A stretch of 64,000 bases of DNA from contig JANXSF010000087.1 in NCBI GenBank assembly GCA_025352795.1, positions 1 to 64,000 on the forward strand, read 5' to 3'. The notes below the pieces were generated by a model. It made no database searches. It was not told where the DNA came from and was given only the letters and a program-made list of their open reading frames with translations. Each line of letters opens with the position of its first letter. Positions within the stretch are counted from its first letter, which is position 1. Both the position numbers and the translations under genes were made by a program. The DNA is from Acidobacteriota bacterium. GTDB lineage: Bacteria; Acidobacteriota; Terriglobia; Bryobacterales; Bryobacteraceae. Below, piece after piece: positions 35,277 to 42,524 of this stretch.

Positions 35277-36628
35277 TCTTGCGGCGGTGGGACACCTAAA
35301 ATCAGGGGTGCCTTCTTTGGTGCATCGCCCTTAAATTGCAACACGACATCCACAGTCTTGGTCTTCTCATCTAAGTTCAGCTTCGCCTTGGTTTCTTCGC
35401 CAAGATGATCAAACAAGCCCTGCTCCCGAATATCGGCCAGGAATTTACTGGGATATTCCGCATTGAAAGGTTTGCCTTCTTTCATGCCCCACATCTTTCG
35501 GATAGGAGGTTCTGAAAGCAGATCCAGCCCTTCAATCTTCAATGATCGGAAGGTGAATTGCGGCCCGGCAGAGGCAAAGTATTTTACGGCCACCGTTTTT
35601 TTATCATCGTTGTAAGTGCGTTCATACCGGGCTTTGGCTTGCATGTAGCCGCGCCCTTGCATGAACTTCACCATCTTATCCTTACCCTGCTCTACGAGGT
35701 CGAAATTAGCGACTTCGCCAGTTTTCAGTTTGATGTCATCCAGCAATTCTTTGGCCGGATTCCAACCATCCACTTCCACCGCGTTCAGTGCATAGGGCAG
35801 GCCCTCTTCAATCACAATTTTCACGACCAGTCCGGTAACGTCCTTCGCTAGTTCGGTGGTGATTTTGGCCCATTTCACGCGCATTAATCCCTTAGCTTCA
35901 TAGAATGGCCGAATCGCCAGATCCAGAATTTCACGCATCCGGGTTTCAGAATAGGCAGCCCCCACGGCCACTTCCGCAATCTTGTTTCGGAGAACTTCGG
36001 ATCGTAATTCCTTGGCGCCAGTGAATTGTATTTCGGCGATGGTCAGCGGTGCAGCGGCGGATCGGAAGACAATGGTCAGCCGCTCAGCGTTGTCAGCGAC
36101 AACTTTGGCGGCCACGTCGCTGGTATTCATGTAATCTTTCAGGGTCTTGACGTAACGCTTCAAAACGTGCTCAGTTGCAGGAACCAAGGCCCCAAAGAGT
36201 GGATCAGACGCCAACAGCACATCGCGCAATTCGGCGTCAGGACGGGGCAATCCCTCAAAGCGCACTTGATAAACCTGATCCAGTTCCTGCACCTCAAAGG
36301 TGACGGCAAAGGCTTTGCCTGAAGGCGTCGGCTGATAGCGATAGGCAACGGTGGAAAATGTTCCAGCCTCCACCAATCGAGCCTGCGCTTTATCGAAGAT
36401 TTCCTTGGATCCAACATCGCCAACTTTGAGACCGCTGACTTTGCTCACCTGTTCGGGTTTGTAACGTTTGGTGCCTTCGACAGAGATCCGCTCAATTAGG
36501 AAGTCTCTTGTGACGGCTGGCTCTTTGGAAATTGCGATGGGTTTCTTTACAGGAGGTGGCGGGCGTCGTGGGGTTTGAGGCAGGCAGGTGGTGCATACGA
36601 GCAAGCCGGAAATCAAAAGCTTTAGCAT
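35273..36628 (-). CDS. POTRA-repeat protein without an outer-membrane barrel
   Basis: 451 residues with a lead peptide (MLKLLISGLLVCTTCLPQ). Successive POTRA-like units are seen: ERISVEGTKRYKPEQVSKVS, VRFEGLPRPDAELRDVLL, IQFTGAKELRSEVLRNKIAE, VEVDGWNPAKELLDDIKL and LKIEGLDLLSEPPIRKMWG. A BamA/TamA barrel would need another 300 or more residues, yet the gene ends at LILGVPPPQD, 4 bp inside cinA's end. It may be a periplasmic POTRA adaptor or a barrel-less Omp85 relative. It does not look like a recent truncation, since the end is clean. Confidence 0.75.
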   Translation of the reverse strand: MLKLLISGLLVCTTCLPQTPRRPPPPVKKPIAISKEPAVTRDFLIERISVEGTKRYKPEQVSKVSGLKVGDVGSKEIFDKAQARLVEAGTFSTVAYRYQPTPSGKAFAVTFEVQELDQVYQVRFEGLPRPDAELRDVLLASDPLFGALVPATEHVLKRYVKTLKDYMNTSDVAAKVVADNAERLTIVFRSAAAPLTIAEIQFTGAKELRSEVLRNKIAEVAVGAAYSETRMREILDLAIRPFYEAKGLMRVKWAKITTELAKDVTGLVVKIVIEEGLPYALNAVEVDGWNPAKELLDDIKLKTGEVANFDLVEQGKDKMVKFMQGRGYMQAKARYERTYNDDKKTVAVKYFASAGPQFTFRSLKIEGLDLLSEPPIRKMWGMKEGKPFNAEYPSKFLADIREQGLFDHLGEETKAKLNLDEKTKTVDVVLQFKGDAPKKAPLILGVPPPQD

Positions 36629-36643
36629 GTTGGAACTCTATTG

Positions 36644-36663
36644 ATTATAGATACCGCATGCGG
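36644..36663 (-). promoter_or_regulatory. -10 element TATAAT with adjacent palindrome before the POTRA gene
   Basis: On the reverse strand TATAAT (36649-36644) lies 15 nt before the ATG. Just upstream, CCGCATGCGG (36654-36663) is a perfect 10-bp palindrome inside the -35/-10 spacer, a possible repressor site. Confidence 0.4.
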
Positions 36664-36700
36664 GCTTTCGGTTTCATCCTAGTGTCGTGTGCAGGGGGCT

Positions 36701-37021
36701 TTAGGATACGGCCGAAGGGGGTTGAGGAGGATCGAGGAATAACTTGGTGCGCACCTCTAGCATTTGCATTTCAAGCGCCGCTAAACGTCGGGTGGCTGCT
36801 TCGTTAAGATTTCCGGCATCGGCCTAAATTGTGCGTAAGCGAAGATCGCTGCTTTTTGAGTATTCGGAAAATCCGCGAAGCAACTCTGTTTGCATGTCTC
36901 GCATACGCTCAGTCAGCTTGTCGATGATGCGATGTTCCCGGGCATCCATCTTCTGATCGATGCGCTGTTCCAATTCATTCAAATTACCTAATGTCGCTGG
37001 TTGGCCTGTAAGATCGTCCAT
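36701..37021 (-). pseudogene. Small coiled-coil protein interrupted by an in-frame TAG
   Basis: From ATG 37021 the frame reads GNLNELEQRIDQKMDAREHR, then LTERMRDMQTELLRGFSEYS and SSDLRLRTI, where it meets TAG (36826-36824). The same frame then continues ADAGNLNEAATRRLAALEMQ and MLEVRTKLFLDPPQPPSAVS to TAA at 36701. The join RLRTI-E-ADAGNLNEAATRRLAALE is what small coiled-coil proteins of this type normally show, so one change GAG to TAG explains it. Intact length would be about 106 residues. The role is unknown; similar proteins are small and cytoplasmic. Confidence 0.7.
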
Positions 37022-37138
37022 GCTTAAAGTCTACTCGAATTGCCATACATCGTAACCGCGTGGGCGCAAAATAAAACGTTGCCCACTGGAAAACCCTGGC
37101 TCTAGCGGCCAATTCAGGGTGCGGCTAAGGGAGTGACT

Positions 37139-37453
37139 TCAGCACCCCAATTGACTTGCTCGCGGCAAAACTTCCAACTGAATCCGTTTTGCGGCAGAGT
37201 CCCTGGCTGAGTCGAGTTCAAAGTCTTGCTGAAGTCCCAGCCAAAGTTCAGGGGAACAACCGAAATAACGGCCCAGGCGCAATGCCATCATGGCGCTTAT
37301 GCCGCGCTTTTCATTGACGATGCCAGATACGTGACTCGGTGGGACACGCAACGCACGGGCTAATCCATTGATTGACAATGCCAGTGGTATTAGGAATTCC
37401 TCTCGAAGAATCTCGCCGGGATGTACCGGCGGCAATTTGGTTTTACGAGCCAT
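37139..37453 (-). CDS. higA: HigA-type antitoxin (XRE helix-turn-helix)
   Basis: 104 residues. The classic N-terminus VHPGEILREEFLIPLALSIN leads into an HTH (GLARALRVPPSHVSGIVNEK) and the helical end PELWLGLQQDFELDSARD. It neutralises HigB and represses the operon. It lies 10 nt downstream of the toxin gene: toxin first, the usual higBA order. Confidence 0.93.
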   Translation of the reverse strand: MARKTKLPPVHPGEILREEFLIPLALSINGLARALRVPPSHVSGIVNEKRGISAMMALRLGRYFGCSPELWLGLQQDFELDSARDSAAKRIQLEVLPRASQLGC

Positions 37454-37463
37454 TAGTTCTCCT

Positions 37464-37742
37464 TTAATGATAGTCAGTCAATTCCACATCGAACGCGTCA
37501 ACCAGCTCCCAGCGGAAGCAGATCCGGTATTGGTCATTTACGCGGATGCTGTGCTGGCCGTGACGATCACCCTTCAACGGCTCCAGCCGGTTACCGGGTG
37601 GAACACGCAGATCGTCCAATGTCTTTGAGCGATGGATGAGTCTTAACTTGCGTAATGCCGGTCGGGCTATGGAACTCCAAGTTCTCGAGACATAGCGATG
37701 GAATATAAGTTCCGTTTCGCGGTTTCGGAATGATCGGATCAC
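37464..37742 (-). CDS. higB: HigB-type toxin (RelE superfamily mRNA interferase)
   Basis: 92 residues, the normal length, from GTG 37742. Start motif MIRSFRNRETELIF, then LRKLRLIHRSKTLDDLRVPP, GNRLEPLKGDRHGQHSIRVN and the signature DQYRICFRWELVDAFDVELT. HigB cleaves translated mRNAs on the ribosome. There is no SD; a TAGAAT box ends 6 nt before the GTG, so the message is probably leaderless. Confidence 0.92.
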   Translation of the reverse strand: MIRSFRNRETELIFHRYVSRTWSSIARPALRKLRLIHRSKTLDDLRVPPGNRLEPLKGDRHGQHSIRVNDQYRICFRWELVDAFDVELTDYH

Positions 37743-37748
37743 GCTTCT

Positions 37749-37778
37749 ATTCTACTTCTGGTAATACCATGTATGCAA
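37749..37778 (-). promoter_or_regulatory. higBA promoter with palindromic operator
   Basis: On the reverse strand TTGCAT (37778-37773), 18-bp spacer, TAGAAT (37754-37749), then 6 nt to the GTG. Inside the spacer TGGTA-A-TACCA (37759-37769) is a perfect inverted repeat placed where HigA would block polymerase. The rest of 37779-37981 contains no convincing gene. Confidence 0.6.
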
Positions 37779-37981
37779 TAGCCAACAACTCGCTTACCGA
37801 GTCATCGGTCATTGCAAATGCGATTGGGGACCACCCCGGTCACTCAAAGTTGATCTTCTGTATCAGTCATCCCCAATATCAGATGCAGACGCAACCGATC
37901 ACCCTTCGACGGCTATCTCCATCACAAGATCCAGAGAAGTTAAACATAGCTGCCCCTCACGCAATGTTAAACTGAAAATAA

Positions 37982-39376
37982 ATGTCCTACGACCTTGTCA
38001 TCATCGGTAGCGGCCCCGGTGGCTACTCAGCTGCCGTTCGCGCTGGCCAATACGGCCTGAAAACTGCCATCATCGAAAAAGATCCAAAGTTGGGCGGCAC
38101 CTGCCTCCACGTTGGTTGTGTTCCCACTAAAGCCCTTTTACATTCCGCCGAAGTTTGGGATTACTTTGTTCATCCCGGCGATCAGGGAATTAGTTGCGAT
38201 AACCCCACACTCAACTATCCAGCCGTTTTGGACCGCAAAGACAACATTGTCTCTAAACATGCCAAGGGCATTGACTTCCTGATGAAGAAGAACAAAGTGG
38301 AAGTGATCAAGGGTTTTGGAGTTCTCAAAGGCGGCGGGAAAATTGAGATCAAAACTGCCGATGGTGTTCGTGAAATTGAAAGTAAGAACATTATCATCGC
38401 CACTGGAAGCGAGGCGCGCATGTTGCCCGGCCTTACTCCGGACCCCGCTTATCTGCTGACCAATGTAGAAATTCTTAAAATGAACACGGTTCCAAAGTCG
38501 CTGGCTATCATCGGCGCAGGTGCGGTGGGCGTGGAGTTTGGCTCTATTTTTAGTCGTTTTGGAACTCAAGTAACCATTCTTGAAATGCTTCCGCGATTGG
38601 TCCCTGTGGAGGACGAAGAGATCTCCAAGGAATTGGCTCGTAACTTCAAAAAGGCAGGCATTCGTTGTGAAACTGGGGCGAAAGCGGAAAATATTCGCCG
38701 CACTGGCAATGGCGTGGCCCTCACCGTGACCCTTGCCAACGGGACCAAAGAACAACTTGAGGCTGAAAAATTATTGGTGGCAGTGGGTCGCAAACCGAAT
38801 ACAGAAAGCATTGGCTTGGCTAACACCAAAGTGGAAGTAGATCGCGGATTCATCAAAGTAGATGGCTTTCAGCGCACTTCTGAACCGGGCGTTTACGCCA
38901 TTGGCGATGTGGTGGCAGGCACGCCGCAATTGGCCCACGTAGCCACTATGGAAGGCATGGTTGCGGTAGGTCATATGGCGGGCAAAGATGTAAAGCCGAT
39001 TAATAAAAATCGCATTCCAGGTTGCACCTATACTGAACCGGGCATTGGTAGCGTGGGCATGACTGAAGCGCAGGCCAGAGCCGCCGGGCACGATATCAAG
39101 GTTGGTAAATTTCCTTTCTCTGGCAATTCTAAGGCGTCCATTTTGGGCCATCACGAAGGGTTCGTGAAAATTATTGGCGATGCAAAATATGGCGAAATTC
39201 TTGGCGTTCACATCATCGGCCCTCATGGCTATGAACTGATCGCTGAAGCAGTAACAGCAATGGAAGCCGAGGCTACCGTGGAATCCATGATGGCCACCAT
39301 TCACGCCCATCCAACACTTTACGAGGCCGTAGGCGAGGCTTTCAACGCGGTTTACGGACTGGCGATCAATGCATAA
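37982..39376 (+). CDS. lpdA: Dihydrolipoamide dehydrogenase (E3)
   Basis: 464 residues, complete. It reoxidises dihydrolipoyl groups of 2-oxoacid dehydrogenase complexes with NAD. FAD site IIGSGPGGYSAAVRAGQYG, redox disulfide C41-LHVG-C46 in GGTCLHVGCVPTK, NAD site LAIIGAGAVGVEFGSIFSRF, and the C-terminal catalytic HAHPTLYEA (H443, E448). First gene of lpdA-lipB-E2; the lipB start lies inside its end. Confidence 0.97.
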   Translation: MSYDLVIIGSGPGGYSAAVRAGQYGLKTAIIEKDPKLGGTCLHVGCVPTKALLHSAEVWDYFVHPGDQGISCDNPTLNYPAVLDRKDNIVSKHAKGIDFLMKKNKVEVIKGFGVLKGGGKIEIKTADGVREIESKNIIIATGSEARMLPGLTPDPAYLLTNVEILKMNTVPKSLAIIGAGAVGVEFGSIFSRFGTQVTILEMLPRLVPVEDEEISKELARNFKKAGIRCETGAKAENIRRTGNGVALTVTLANGTKEQLEAEKLLVAVGRKPNTESIGLANTKVEVDRGFIKVDGFQRTSEPGVYAIGDVVAGTPQLAHVATMEGMVAVGHMAGKDVKPINKNRIPGCTYTEPGIGSVGMTEAQARAAGHDIKVGKFPFSGNSKASILGHHEGFVKIIGDAKYGEILGVHIIGPHGYELIAEAVTAMEAEATVESMMATIHAHPTLYEAVGEAFNAVYGLAINA

Positions 39377-40034
39377 TTTAGAAGTTCGTCATCTGGGTCG
39401 AATGGGGTTTGGGGAAGCCTACGCACTGCAATGCCAGTTGGTCGATCAGCGTAAGCAGAGCCTAATACCTGATCAATTGCTGCTGGTGGAACATCCGCAC
39501 ACGGTCACGATGGGCCGCAATGGGCATGAGGAAAATATACTGGCGTCGCCAGAAGTTTTAGAAAAAACGGGGATCGCGTTCCATCAGACGGACCGTGGCG
39601 GCGACGTTACTTACCATGGCCCTGGCCAGATCATCGGCTACGGAATCATTGACCTGCGTGATTGGAAGCGGGATGTAGTAGCCTATGTCCGGGGGTTGGA
39701 AGAAGTTGTGATTCGTACGCTAGCCGAATTCGGAATTGAAGGCACCCGCGTGGACAACTGCACAGGCGTTTGGGTAAACGGAAAGAAGATCGCCGCCATT
39801 GGTGTGCACATCAGCCGTTGGGTAACCAGTCATGGTTTTGCCTTGAACCTGGATACCGACCTCAATTATTTTCAATATATCGTTCCCTGTGGATTAACGA
39901 AACCAGTAACCAGTTTTAGAGATCTTGGTTCCGAGGCAAGCCGCGAAGCTGTAGAAAAAGCGCTTGTCCGGCACATGAGTGAAGTGTATAGCCTGTCGCC
40001 GGTAGAACCGGCACTCACAATGGAGAGTGCTTAA
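39369..40034 (+). CDS. lipB: Octanoyl-[acyl-carrier-protein]:protein N-octanoyltransferase
   Basis: 221 residues. It moves octanoate from ACP to the lysine of lipoyl domains, the first step of lipoylation. RGGDVTYHGPGQIIGYGIID, the catalytic-lysine segment GKKIAAIGVHISRWVTSHGF and the active-site cysteine in VPCGL are all present. Sandwiched between E3 and E2, overlapping lpdA by 8 bp and ending 1 nt before the E2 ATG, so cofactor attachment is co-expressed with its target. No lipA in the window. Confidence 0.96.
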   Translation: MHNLEVRHLGRMGFGEAYALQCQLVDQRKQSLIPDQLLLVEHPHTVTMGRNGHEENILASPEVLEKTGIAFHQTDRGGDVTYHGPGQIIGYGIIDLRDWKRDVVAYVRGLEEVVIRTLAEFGIEGTRVDNCTGVWVNGKKIAAIGVHISRWVTSHGFALNLDTDLNYFQYIVPCGLTKPVTSFRDLGSEASREAVEKALVRHMSEVYSLSPVEPALTMESA

Positions 40035-40035
40035 A

Positions 40036-41328
40036 ATGATTGATGTCGTCATGCCCCAAATGGGCGAAAGCATTGTGGAAGGAACGCTCACACGCTGGCT
40101 CAAAAAGCCCGGTGAACGCGTAGAACGCGACGAGCCCCTTTTTGAAATTTCGACCGATAAGGTCGATACGGAAATCCCGTCGCCTACTGCCGGCGTATTG
40201 TCCGAAGTATTGGTGGAAGCGGGAAAGACGGTAGCGATCAACACGGTGGTTGCCCGGATCAGTGACGGCGCTGCTGCACCTGCACCTGCACCTGTGGCTG
40301 CTGCGGATCCTGCTCCGGCTCCGCCTGCACCAGTGGCCCCTGTAGCAGTTGCTGCGCCTGCGCCGACGCCCCCAGCACCTGTTCAACCGCCGGCCCCAGC
40401 CCCTGTGGCTGTAGCTGCGGAAACTCAGGGACCACTTTCCCCACTAGTCAGGAAGATGGCTCGGGAAAATAATGTCGATTTGGGAACGGTATCCGGATCG
40501 GGTGTAGGTGGTCGCATCACGAAGCAAGATGTGGAAGCGCACCTGAGTGGTAGCGTTCCCCAAGCTGCAACGACGCCCGTTGCCGCCCCGCCGCCAGCTC
40601 CGGTTTCAGTACCACCTCCGGCCCGGTCGGAAGCGGCCAAGGTTCGCGTGGAACCACTTTCCACAATGCGGCAAAAAATTGCGGAACACATGGTGATGTC
40701 CAAACGTGTTTCAGCTCATGTCACCACAGTTCACAAGGTGGACATGACCAAAGTGGCTAAGCTGCGGGCCAAGCAGAAGGACGAATTCCAGGCTCGATAT
40801 GGTTTCGGCCTTACGTTCCTGCCTTTCGTCGTAAGTGCCGCCTGCCAGGCCATCCGCTCATTTCCGCTACTCAATGCCTCAATTGATGGGACCAATATTC
40901 TGTTCCACAATGACATCAACATAGGCATTGCCGTTGCGCTTGAAAACGGTCTGATCGTCCCGGTGATTTCTGCTGCCGATGAAAAGAATGTAGTAGGTCT
41001 GCAACGGTCCATAGTCGACCTGGCGGCACGCGCTCGTTCCCGGCAACTGAAGCCAAATGAAGTGACGGGTGGGACATTTTCCATCACCAACTTTGGCAGC
41101 TTCGGAAGCATCTTCGCCACACCGGTGATCAATCAACCGCAGGTTGCCATCTTAGGAGTTGGCGCTGTTGAAAAGGTGCCCGTGGTAATTGACGACGCCA
41201 TTGCCATTCGTAGTGTCGCCCATTTAGCACTTACCTTCGACCATCGATTGATTGACGGCGCACTGGCCGATCAGTTTTGTCAGAAGGTAAAGCAGGTTCT
41301 GGAAGGCTGGTCCGAATCTGTCCTGTAG
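40036..41328 (+). CDS. 2-oxoacid dehydrogenase dihydrolipoyl acyltransferase (E2)
   Basis: Start at ATG 40036 (430 residues), preceded by GGAG; the GTG at 40027 lies within lipB. One lipoyl domain with the lipoylated lysine K42 in STDKVDTEIPS, a long Pro/Ala linker, a peripheral-subunit-binding domain (about 134-170; LVRKMARENNVDLGTVSGSG), a second Pro/Ala linker, and the catalytic core with FDHRLIDGA (H403, D407). Whether it is acetyl-, succinyl- or branched-chain-specific is not certain. aceE elsewhere in the window makes pyruvate likely, although a single lipoyl domain and the MPQMGESI opening are also common in 2-oxoglutarate E2. Confidence 0.93.
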   Translation: MIDVVMPQMGESIVEGTLTRWLKKPGERVERDEPLFEISTDKVDTEIPSPTAGVLSEVLVEAGKTVAINTVVARISDGAAAPAPAPVAAADPAPAPPAPVAPVAVAAPAPTPPAPVQPPAPAPVAVAAETQGPLSPLVRKMARENNVDLGTVSGSGVGGRITKQDVEAHLSGSVPQAATTPVAAPPPAPVSVPPPARSEAAKVRVEPLSTMRQKIAEHMVMSKRVSAHVTTVHKVDMTKVAKLRAKQKDEFQARYGFGLTFLPFVVSAACQAIRSFPLLNASIDGTNILFHNDINIGIAVALENGLIVPVISAADEKNVVGLQRSIVDLAARARSRQLKPNEVTGGTFSITNFGSFGSIFATPVINQPQVAILGVGAVEKVPVVIDDAIAIRSVAHLALTFDHRLIDGALADQFCQKVKQVLEGWSESVL

Positions 41329-41341
41329 CCCTTGTTCAAGG

Positions 41342-41364
41342 ATGGGAGTCGAACCGGCTCCCAT
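41342..41364 (+). terminator. Hairpin after the lpdA-lipB-E2 operon
   Basis: ATGGGAG and CTCCCAT form a 7-bp stem around a 9-nt loop, 14 bp after the E2 stop. Only a weak T-rich tail follows, so termination efficiency is uncertain. Confidence 0.4.
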
Positions 41365-41374
41365 TCATAATTGT

Positions 41375-41405
41375 TTGACAACTTGTCATGCACGATGTGC
41401 ATAAC
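41375..41405 (+). promoter_or_regulatory. Perfect -35 TTGACA with palindrome, no forward gene downstream
   Basis: TTGACA (41375-41380) precedes ATGCAC-GAT-GTGCAT (41388-41402), a palindrome of the LysR T-N11-A type, and a CATAAC -10-like hexamer. The remaining 190 bp up to the reverse LysR gene contain no forward ORF longer than about 27 codons. Could drive a small RNA or an antisense transcript to the LysR gene. Confidence 0.3.
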
Positions 41406-41594
41406 AGCTTTCCGCTAAATCGGATGACCAATTCCAGTGATACTGGTTACAATCGAGTCTGCAACTACTTTGACATGGACTCCAAGCCTCTCAGAGCAGG
41501 GTTGTTAGAGTCGGTTCTTGAGCATCAGAGATTCTCCTTTGCTGGGGGGTTGAGGTGAGTTTTTGGTGAGTAGAACCGGCTCCGAAATTTATTA

Positions 41595-42518
41595 CTACGG
41601 TTTCACTGGTAATATCCCAGGAAACTGAAGCAAACCCTTCCTAATCTCCTGGATGAAAAGTCTAGTTTTCAGGTCCTTGTGTTTAGCCGGGGGCGTCCCA
41701 ATAGAGATAGGAAGCGACACCGGTTCCCACTCTGGCAACACATCACACAAACGACCAGCCTTGATTTCGGGATCTGCCAGCCATCTGGGAAGTACCGTAA
41801 AACCCACTCCCGCAACAGCGGCAGCTTTGGCCACAACAATATTATTTGTAACCATTTTTACTTCACCGGTGATTATGGAACTTTTCCGCTTTCCACTTTT
41901 GAGAAGAATTGAAGATTGAAAGTAAGGGACGACGTGGATGAGTGGGAAAAGATTGAAATCCCGTAGTAATGCCTCGCTGTCGAACTTTTTAGCTAGCTGG
42001 GGACAAGCAACCACAACACACGGTAGGTAGGCCACCACCCTTGTAATCACGGATTGTTCCACAATTCGCCCAACTCTGATTAAACAATCCACGCCGCTAT
42101 CCAGAATGGAAATATGGCCATCGAAAACCTGCCAGTCCAATTGGACATCGGGATACTTTTGGCAGTAGCGCGCGGCGAATTCCACCAGAACAAGCTGACC
42201 TATCCCCAACGACGCAACTACTTTCAACTTTCCACGAGGCCGGGCTTCATCCTGACGGAAGCGTTCTTGCACATCATCCCAATCGCGCACCAGCCTGTGG
42301 CAATCAGCAAGAAATTCGTTTCCTTTTTCAGTCAGGGAAAGCTTGTGTGTCGTGCGATGTACCAGGGAAGTACCAAACAAATCTTCCAACTGTTTCAACT
42401 GCCTGCTAACGGAAGACTGTGCCAGTTGCAGCTCCCGGGCAGCCTTGCTGATGCTGCCCGCCCTGGCAATCCTGATGAACGTCGTCATCAACTGCAGTCG
42501 ATCAAATGAGATGCTCAT
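41595..42518 (-). CDS. LysR-family transcriptional regulator
   Basis: 307 residues. N-terminal winged helix-turn-helix (LQLMTTFIRIARAGSISKAA, RELQLAQSSVSRQLKQLEDL, HKLSLTEKGNEFLADC) and a C-terminal periplasmic-binding-like sensor (GVDCLIRVGRIVEQSVITRV, AAAVAGVGFTVLPRWLADPE). The CrgA/AaeR-like subgroup is suggested by DCLIRVG. It starts 6 bp after the CE15 esterase stop on the same strand, an operon; that a sugar-acid-type effector controls the esterase is inference. Confidence 0.92.
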   Translation of the reverse strand: MSISFDRLQLMTTFIRIARAGSISKAARELQLAQSSVSRQLKQLEDLFGTSLVHRTTHKLSLTEKGNEFLADCHRLVRDWDDVQERFRQDEARPRGKLKVVASLGIGQLVLVEFAARYCQKYPDVQLDWQVFDGHISILDSGVDCLIRVGRIVEQSVITRVVAYLPCVVVACPQLAKKFDSEALLRDFNLFPLIHVVPYFQSSILLKSGKRKSSIITGEVKMVTNNIVVAKAAAVAGVGFTVLPRWLADPEIKAGRLCDVLPEWEPVSLPISIGTPPAKHKDLKTRLFIQEIRKGLLQFPGILPVKP

Positions 42519-42524
42519 AGTAAC

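Noticed and set aside
37730-37975. 81-codon forward ORF upstream of lpdA
   Set aside because: It overlaps the higB start and promoter, has no domain pattern and looks like chance.
41351-41583. 11-bp direct repeat GAACCGGCTCC on both sides of the E2-LysR spacer
   Set aside because: Too short to distinguish from chance; no mobile element or site lies between.
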